Origin: Flavobacteriaceae bacterium
Lineage (GTDB): Bacteria > Bacteroidota > Bacteroidia > Flavobacteriales > Flavobacteriaceae
DNA length: 12,524 nt
NCBI GenBank assembly: GCA_002693605.1
Contig: NZQO01000082.1
Location: forward strand, 1-12,524
Direction of reading: 5' to 3'
In this document: piece after piece, positions 7,952 to 12,524 of the stretch
Layout of the letters: each line of letters opens with the position of its first letter
How positions within the stretch are numbered: position 1 is the first letter of the stretch
Translations under genes and position numbers: made by a program
The notes under the pieces: generated by a model
Databases searched by the model: none
What the model was told of the DNA's origin: nothing
Seen by the model: only the letters and a program-made list of their open reading frames with translations

Positions 7952-7961
7952 TACCATCATT

Positions 7962-8018
7962 ATGAGAATTATCTTTACACATCATCACCATATGTACCCC
8001 TGCGCTCACGCGAGGTGA
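7962..8018 (+). CDS. hisL: Histidine operon leader peptide
   Basis: This 18-codon ORF encodes MRIIFTHHHHMYPCAHAR and ends in TGA. Four consecutive His codons (7980-7991) and a fifth (8007-8009) make up 5 of 18 residues, which is far above expectation. It stands immediately upstream of an intrinsic terminator and the hisG start. In leader-peptide attenuation, low charged tRNA-His stalls the ribosome at the His run and changes the fold of the downstream RNA. The peptide is probably a sensor with no function of its own. There is no Shine-Dalgarno and the untranslated leader is very short. The sequence is not homologous to enterobacterial HisL beyond the His run, so the assignment rests on composition, position and the downstream structure. 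Confidence 0.82.
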   Translation: MRIIFTHHHHMYPCAHAR

Positions 8019-8079
8019 TATGGCTTTTGTAAAAATCCAGATATCTAAACCCGTTTGAGCTATTCAAGCGGGTTTTTTT
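7984..8079 (+). promoter_or_regulatory. Histidine-responsive transcription attenuator
   Basis: Alternative pairings can be read by eye. (a) CCATAT within the last His codons (7988-7993) can pair with ATATGG after the leader stop (8018-8023), and ATCACC (7984-7989) with GGTGAT (8014-8019). (b) CCTGCG (8000-8005) pairs with CGCGAGG (8009-8015) with one bulged G around CTCA, a possible pause hairpin. (c) ATGGCTTT (8020-8027) can pair with AAACCCGT (8047-8054), the left arm of the terminator, with one mismatch and one G-T pair, a candidate antiterminator. (d) The terminator itself lies at 8047-8079. A ribosome stalled on the His run would block (a) and (b) and free 8020-8027 for (c), allowing read-through into hisG. 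A ribosome that reaches the stop at 8016-8018 would cover that segment and let (d) form. The exact helices are not energy-calculated. Confidence 0.7.
8047..8079 (+). terminator. Attenuator terminator upstream of hisG
   Basis: AAACCCGTTTGA (8047-8058) pairs with TCAAGCGGGTTT (8064-8075) over 12 bp with one G-T wobble and a 5-nt loop (GCTAT). Seven T follow at 8073-8079, then A and five more T. It lies 29 bp before hisG, in the same direction, with no other plus-strand gene upstream, so it acts on the his leader RNA. Confidence 0.9.
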
Positions 8080-8108
8080 ATTTTTCAACTTTAAAGTAAC
8101 CAACGACT

Positions 8109-8966
8109 ATGAAAAAACTAAAAATTGCGGTACAAAAATCGGGTAGGCTCAATGAGGCCTCACTCGCTATGCTAAAAGATTGCGGCATTAGCATTGACAA
8201 CGGTAAGGACCAACTAAAGGCGCCCGCCAAAAACTTTCCGCTGGAGATTTATTACTTGCGCAACGGGGATATCCCTCAGTACTTGAAGGATGGCGTGGTA
8301 GATTGTGCCATTATAGGGGAGAACCTCTTGGTGGAAAAAGGACAGGAAATCACCATAGTCGAGCGACTGGGCTTTTCGAAATGCCGGGTTTCGTTGGCCG
8401 TTTCCAAATTTTTCGAGTATGATTCCATCAACGACCTTAATGGGAAGCGAATTGCCACCTCGTACCCTGAAACCACAAGAAAATTCCTCAATGAAAAAGG
8501 CATCGAGGCCGAGCTGCATATTATTAACGGAAGTGTTGAAATTGCTCCCAATATTGGCCTTGCCGATGCCATTTGCGACATTGTGAGTAGTGGGAGTACC
8601 CTGTTCAAGAATAACCTAAAGGAGGTAGAAACACTGCTAAGAAGTGAGGCGGTGCTTGCGGTTTCGCCGAGTATTCCAGATGATTTGTCACCCATTCTCA
8701 AAAAACTGCTGTTTAGGATTCAGGCTGTTTTAAGAGGCCGAGAATCGCGGTACGTGCTCCTAAATGCGCCCAACGAAAAACTGGATGAAATTATCTCAAT
8801 CTTACCAGGAATGCGAAGCCCAACGGTACTTCCGCTCGCCAATGAGAACTGGAGCAGTTTGCACAGCGTGGTAAATCAAGATGAATTCTGGGAAATTATC
8901 GATAGGCTAAAGGCCGCTGGGGCCGAGGGAATTTTAGTTTGTCCAATAGAGAAGATGGTCCTGTAA
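8109..8966 (+). CDS. hisG: ATP phosphoribosyltransferase, long form
   Basis: HisG catalyses the first committed step of histidine synthesis: ATP + PRPP gives N1-(5-phosphoribosyl)-ATP + PPi, in the cytosol. At 285 residues it is the long form, which carries its own C-terminal regulatory domain and does not need HisZ. The start MKKLKIAVQKSGRLNEAS is typical. The catalytic part (1 to about 210) includes NGSVEIAPNIGLADAICDIV (140-159) and the PRPP-binding loop DIVSSGSTL (157-165). The C-terminal ACT-like part (about 212-285) contains LPGMRSPTVLPL and the terminal GAEGILVCPIEKMVL, where histidine feedback inhibition acts in the family. The ATG at 8109 is 29 bp past the attenuator terminator. hisD follows after 6 bp. 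Confidence 0.97.
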   Translation: MKKLKIAVQKSGRLNEASLAMLKDCGISIDNGKDQLKAPAKNFPLEIYYLRNGDIPQYLKDGVVDCAIIGENLLVEKGQEITIVERLGFSKCRVSLAVSKFFEYDSINDLNGKRIATSYPETTRKFLNEKGIEAELHIINGSVEIAPNIGLADAICDIVSSGSTLFKNNLKEVETLLRSEAVLAVSPSIPDDLSPILKKLLFRIQAVLRGRESRYVLLNAPNEKLDEIISILPGMRSPTVLPLANENWSSLHSVVNQDEFWEIIDRLKAAGAEGILVCPIEKMVL

Positions 8967-8972
8967 TTTTAT

Positions 8973-10280
8973 ATGACGATGGAAAGAATAGAAAATCCAC
9001 CCATGTCCAAATGGTCGCAGATACTTCAACGGCCAACGCAAAAACTGGAAGCTATCGAGGCTACCGTCAGTGCCATTTTTTCTGAAATTGAATCAAGAGG
9101 TGATGTCGCCGTGGCGAAGTACACACAGTTATTCGACGGGGTTTCACCAGATACTATCTTGGTAAGCGATGATGAGCTGGACAATGCTTCCCGGCAAATT
9201 TCCGAAGATTTAAAACGTGCCATTAAACTGGCGTATGATAATATTAATCGCTTTCACATTGCACAAAAAACCGCGCCCGTTGCGGTCGAGACACAGCCTG
9301 GTGTACATTGTTGGCAGGAGAAGCGACCTATTGAAAAGGTAGGCCTCTACATTCCAGGAGGAAGTGCCCCCTTATTTTCCACAATTTTAATGCTTGCCAT
9401 TCCGGCCTCGATAGCGGGTTGCAGTGAAATCATTTTGTGCACCCCACCCGCAAAGGATGGCACAATCAACCCGGCGATGCTGTACACCGCCCAATTGTGC
9501 GGAGTTCGTAAAATTTACAAGGTAGGGGGTATACAGGCGATAGGTGCTATGACCTTCGGAACTACTGAAATTCCCAAGGTTTACAAAATATTTGGACCGG
9601 GCAACCAGTACGTTACCGTTGCCAAGCAATTAGCAACAAAGCACGGGGTGGCAATCGATATGCCGGCGGGACCATCAGAATTATTGGTGTTCGCTGATGA
9701 AACAGCGAATCCTGCCTTCGTTGCTTCCGATTTGCTGAGCCAGGCCGAACACGGGGCCGACAGCCAAGTGATACTGGTCACCACTTCCCGAAAAACAATA
9801 GATGATGTCACAGCTGAAATTGAAATTCAACTATCGGAGTTGCCACGTGAGGAGATTGCGCGCAAGGCCATGGCCAATTCCAAGTTGATATTCGTGTCAG
9901 ACAATGAAACTGCGCTGCGGTTGATAAACGAGTATGGACCCGAGCATTTTATCGTTGTTGCGAAGGATGAACAATATTTTGTTGAGAATATACTAAATGC
10001 CGGTAGCGTTTTTATTGGAAATTATACCCCTGAAAGTGCCGGTGATTATGCTTCGGGTACCAACCATACGTTGCCAACTAACGGATATGCCAAACAATAC
10101 AGCGGTGTTAACCTGGACAGCTTTAACAAGAGTATTACCTTTCAGAAAATTTCGGCCCCAGGGCTTGAGCTAATTGGCGGTGCCGTAGAGCAGATGGCTG
10201 AGGCTGAAGGGCTGCAGGCTCATAAAAATGCGGTAAGCATTCGTCTTCGGCAAATTTCAAAAGCAAAAAAGAACCAATGA
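8973..10280 (+). CDS. hisD: Histidinol dehydrogenase
   Basis: HisD is a zinc enzyme that performs the last two steps, oxidising L-histidinol to L-histidine with two NAD+. The 435-residue length is normal. The signature IDMPAGPSELLVFAD lies at 228-242. The zinc ligands expected from the E. coli enzyme are all present: Gln257 and His260 (SQAEHG), Asp358 (SAGDYA) and His417. The catalytic Glu-His pair is at 324-325 (GPEHF). Other conserved parts are GLYIPGGSAPLFST (124-137), VGGIQAIGAMTFGT (184-197) and FGPGNQYV (207-214). The start is either ATG 8973 or ATG 8979, two codons later; the first leaves a 6-bp gap after hisG. Its stop overlaps the hisC start (ATGA), which suggests translational coupling. 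Confidence 0.97.
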   Translation: MTMERIENPPMSKWSQILQRPTQKLEAIEATVSAIFSEIESRGDVAVAKYTQLFDGVSPDTILVSDDELDNASRQISEDLKRAIKLAYDNINRFHIAQKTAPVAVETQPGVHCWQEKRPIEKVGLYIPGGSAPLFSTILMLAIPASIAGCSEIILCTPPAKDGTINPAMLYTAQLCGVRKIYKVGGIQAIGAMTFGTTEIPKVYKIFGPGNQYVTVAKQLATKHGVAIDMPAGPSELLVFADETANPAFVASDLLSQAEHGADSQVILVTTSRKTIDDVTAEIEIQLSELPREEIARKAMANSKLIFVSDNETALRLINEYGPEHFIVVAKDEQYFVENILNAGSVFIGNYTPESAGDYASGTNHTLPTNGYAKQYSGVNLDSFNKSITFQKISAPGLELIGGAVEQMAEAEGLQAHKNAVSIRLRQISKAKKNQ

Positions 10281-11329
10281 AAAAGCGAACTATGAAACTA
10301 ACCAATTTGGTACGGCCATCCATCGCTGCGCTAAAACCGTACAGCTCGGCTCGCGATGAGTACCAGGGCAGCGCGGCCTCTATGGTTTTTCTGGATGCCA
10401 ACGAAAATCCTTTCGAGACAAAAGTCAATCGCTACCCAGATCCGCAGCAACAGCAGCTAAAGGGGGTTTTGACCGAAAAGCGAGGAGTGACTAATGCCCA
10501 AATTCTCTTGGGCAATGGTAGTGACGAAGTATTGGACCTACTTTTTAGGGCTTTTTGTGAGCCCTCCCAAGACAATATAATCACGTTGCCCCCCACCTAC
10601 GGAATGTATTCGGTGTTGGCGGGAATTAATGACGTAGAGAACCGGGAAGTACTGCTAACGCCAGAATTTCAGCCCGACATAGAGGCTATCCTGAACGCGC
10701 AGGATGCACGGTCAAAACTGTTATTTATCTGTTCGCCGAACAATCCCACGGGCAATTCAATTTCCGAGGAAAAAATCGTCGCGCTACTTGAGGGCTTCAA
10801 TGGGTTGGTTGTCGTGGACGAAGCCTATATCGATTTTGCCGAGACGCCAAGTTGGGTTGCCCGGTTGCACGAGTACGATAATCTCGTAGTTACCCAAACC
10901 CTGTCTAAAGCGTATGGAATGGCAGGCATACGGTTGGGCATGTGTTACGCAAACCCGGAGGTAATTTCCATTCTGAACAAAATAAAGCCACCTTATAATG
11001 TAAATGTGCTTACCCAAGAATATGCACTACGGTACCTTCAGAACGAGGAGAATTTCGACAATCGTAAAAATCTCATTTTAAATGAGAAAGAACTATTATC
11101 TAAAAAGTTACTTCAGGTAGGTTTTATTTCGAAAATATATTCGTCTAACGCCAATTTTATATTAGTTAAGGTAGATGATGCCAACCGCCGGTATACCGAA
11201 TTACTGAATGAAGGAGTTGTGGTAAGAAACAGAAGCACACAACCCCTTTGCCACGACACGCTGCGCATTACCGTCGGCTCTCCCGACGAGAACAAAAAAC
11301 TGCTAACCGCTATGAAAACTATTTCCTAA
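10277..11329 (+). CDS. hisC: Histidinol-phosphate aminotransferase
   Basis: HisC is a PLP-dependent class I/II aminotransferase (350 residues) that converts imidazole-acetol phosphate and glutamate to L-histidinol phosphate and 2-oxoglutarate. Visible motifs are LDANENPFE (39-47), [12 protein letters not shown] (78-89), CSPNNPTGN (152-160), the cofactor Asp181 and Tyr184 in [10 protein letters not shown], and the Schiff-base Lys211 in [14 protein letters not shown] with the phosphate-binding Arg219. Arg330 in [10 protein letters not shown] binds the substrate phosphate or carboxylate in the family. ATG 10277 overlaps the hisD stop in ATGA; ATG 10292, five codons later, is the only close alternative. 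The stop TAA overlaps the hisB start (TAATG). Confidence 0.96.
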   Translation: MKKRTMKLTNLVRPSIAALKPYSSARDEYQGSAASMVFLDANENPFETKVNRYPDPQQQQLKGVLTEKRGVTNAQILLGNGSDEVLDLLFRAFCEPSQDNIITLPPTYGMYSVLAGINDVENREVLLTPEFQPDIEAILNAQDARSKLLFICSPNNPTGNSISEEKIVALLEGFNGLVVVDEAYIDFAETPSWVARLHEYDNLVVTQTLSKAYGMAGIRLGMCYANPEVISILNKIKPPYNVNVLTQEYALRYLQNEENFDNRKNLILNEKELLSKKLLQVGFISKIYSSNANFILVKVDDANRRYTELLNEGVVVRNRSTQPLCHDTLRITVGSPDENKKLLTAMKTIS

Positions 11330-12465
11330 TGAGCAAAAAAGTACTATTTATTGACCGTGACGGAACCTTGATTATGGAACCGAAGGATTATCAGATAGAT
11401 GACTATTCGAAATTATCCTTTTACCCCGACGTCTTTGGATATCTGTCAAGAATTTCCGCTGAACTTGACTATACGCTGGTAATGATTACCAACCAAGACG
11501 GGCTAGGAACCGATTCCTTTCCGGAGGATACTTTCTGGCCCGTGCATAATTTTATGCTACGGACTTTTGAAAATCAACGCATTAAATTCGAAGATGTATT
11601 TATTGACAAAACGTTTCCCGAAGAAAACGCTTCCACCAGAAAACCAGGTACCGACTTACTTAAGCCATATATGAACGATGATTACAACTTGGCAGAATCG
11701 TTCGTGATAGGTGACCGGATGACCGATGTGGAACTTGCAAAAAACTTGGGCGCTAAGGCTATCTTCATCACCTCTCACGAAGAACTTGGAGCTTCCGAGA
11801 CTACGAGCAGCCAAAGCGAATTGGAGGAAATTATCGCACTTAAGACCACCGCTTGGAAGGAGATTTATGAATTCTTGAAAATGAAACAGCGCACAGGGAG
11901 CATTACACGGAATACCAACGAAACTAACATTTCCATAGAATTGAACCTCGACGGCACGGGGCAAAGCGATATTGAAACGGGAATCGATTTTTTCGATCAT
12001 ATGCTAGACCAACTGGCGCGTCACGGTAGTATGGACTTGAAAATTAGGGTAAAGGGAGATCTGGAGGTTGACGAGCACCACACTATCGAAGATACGGCAA
12101 TTGCACTTGGCGAGGTTTTTAACAGTGCCCTGGGCTCTAAACTGGGGATGGAGCGCTACGGTTTTACATTGCCTATGGACGACTGCCTGGCCCAGGTCGC
12201 AATTGACTTTGGAGGTAGAAACTGGCTGGTATGGGACGCCACCTTTACCCGCGAAATGATAGGGAAAATGCCTACTGAAATGTTCTACCATTTCTTTAAG
12301 AGCTTCAGCGACGGTGCCAAGGCCAATTTGAACATCAAGGCCGAGGGAACAAACGAACACCATAAAATCGAAGCTATATTCAAGGCTTTTGCAAAGACCA
12401 TTAAGATGGCGGTAAAGCGAGATCCGGAAAAATTAATATTGCCTTCAACTAAAGGGGTACTGTAA
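11329..12465 (+). CDS. hisB: Bifunctional histidinol-phosphatase / imidazoleglycerol-phosphate dehydratase
   Basis: This is a 378-residue fusion. The N-terminal HAD-type histidinol-phosphate phosphatase (1 to about 165) has the nucleophile motif DRDGT (Asp9, Asp11), ITNQDG (53-58), TRKPGT (103-108) with the motif III Lys105, and GDRMTD (128-133). The C-terminal IGP dehydratase (about 187-378) has the metal-binding His motifs [13 protein letters not shown] (221-233), DEHHTIED (248-255) and [11 protein letters not shown] (339-349). The two steps flank the HisC reaction. The ATG at 11329 overlaps the hisC stop (TAATG) and gives the standard N-terminus [14 protein letters not shown] start further upstream in the same frame would only read hisC sequence out of frame. 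The four zinc-loop ligands of E. coli HisB-N (Cys93, His95, Cys101, Cys103) are replaced here by Asp94, Thr96, Ala101/Ser102 and Thr103 in the loop [14 protein letters not shown]. Confidence 0.96.
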   Translation: MSKKVLFIDRDGTLIMEPKDYQIDDYSKLSFYPDVFGYLSRISAELDYTLVMITNQDGLGTDSFPEDTFWPVHNFMLRTFENQRIKFEDVFIDKTFPEENASTRKPGTDLLKPYMNDDYNLAESFVIGDRMTDVELAKNLGAKAIFITSHEELGASETTSSQSELEEIIALKTTAWKEIYEFLKMKQRTGSITRNTNETNISIELNLDGTGQSDIETGIDFFDHMLDQLARHGSMDLKIRVKGDLEVDEHHTIEDTAIALGEVFNSALGSKLGMERYGFTLPMDDCLAQVAIDFGGRNWLVWDATFTREMIGKMPTEMFYHFFKSFSDGAKANLNIKAEGTNEHHKIEAIFKAFAKTIKMAVKRDPEKLILPSTKGVL

Positions 12466-12474
12466 ACGGAAACT

Positions 12475-12524
12475 ATGAAAATAGCTATTATAGATTACGG
12501 TGCGGGAAATATAAAGAGCCTTCA
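12475..12524 (+). CDS. hisH: Imidazole glycerol phosphate synthase glutaminase subunit, 3'-truncated by window edge
   Basis: Only the first 16 codons are in the window. MKIAIIDYGAGNIKSL matches the N-terminus of HisH, the class I glutamine amidotransferase that feeds ammonia to HisF in IGP synthase. The ATG is 9 bp after the hisB stop, in the gene order usual for Bacteroidota his operons (hisGDCBHAFI). The catalytic triad lies outside, so the call rests on the N-terminal motif and context. Confidence 0.9.
   Translation, partial: MKIAIIDYGAGNIKSL

Noticed and set aside
8020..8058. A second mini-ORF (ATG at 8020, 12 codons, MAFVKIQISKPV, TGA at 8056-8058) lying between the leader stop and the tip of the attenuator hairpin.
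   Set aside because: It has no His enrichment and no initiation signal, and translation through it would disrupt the terminator constitutively. It is most likely chance, although reinitiation from the stop at 8016-8018 cannot be fully excluded.
11248..11328. A longer HisB with 27 additional N-terminal residues from ATG 11248.
   Set aside because: The added part is hisC sequence read in another frame (Arg- and His-rich, not conserved-looking), and the TAATG junction gives the standard HisB N-terminus.

Overview
The window looks like chromosomal core sequence from a member of the Bacteroidota, most likely a marine-type Flavobacteriia. This is inferred from several things: TAnnTTTG-type -7 promoter elements, no clear Shine-Dalgarno sequences before the starts, a long-form HisG, a fused HisB whose phosphatase half lacks the zinc-loop cysteines, and the protein families present. 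I see no insertion sequences, phage genes, CRISPR arrays, tRNAs or rRNAs.

Layout. (1) 1-689 (+) is the 3' part of sucD (succinyl-CoA synthetase alpha), closed by a strong intrinsic terminator at 712-744. (2) 811-4459 (+) is a three-gene unit with gaps of 33 and 19 bp: a FabG-type ketoreductase, a large membrane-anchored von Willebrand A (VWA) protein and a prohibitin-like SPFH protein. It ends in a hairpin at 4479-4508 that can serve both strands. (3) 7812-4512 (-) is a compact three-gene unit: an OmpA-C-domain protein with one N-terminal membrane anchor, a membrane-anchored helix-hairpin-helix protein and a sodium:solute symporter. (4) 7813-8108 is a divergent control region. (5) 8109 to the right edge (+) is a histidine biosynthesis operon, hisG-hisD-hisC-hisB-hisH. 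Its gaps are 6 bp or overlaps of ATGA and TAATG, with 9 bp before hisH, which runs off the edge.

The most interesting element is the leader of the his operon. A promoter-like element at 7944-7951 precedes an 18-codon ORF, MRIIFTHHHHMYPCAHAR (7962-8018), with four consecutive His codons plus a fifth. An intrinsic terminator (8047-8079) follows, 29 bp before hisG. Segments in between can pair in mutually exclusive ways: CCATAT in the His codons with ATATGG after the stop, or ATGGCTTT with the left arm of the terminator. This is the expected design of ribosome-mediated transcription attenuation by histidyl-tRNA supply, in a phylum different from the enterobacterial model.

The his genes encode the first step (HisG), the last two oxidations (HisD), the transamination (HisC), the dehydratase and phosphatase steps (HisB) and the glutaminase subunit of IGP synthase (HisH). 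The remaining genes (hisA, hisF, hisI/E) presumably follow outside the window.
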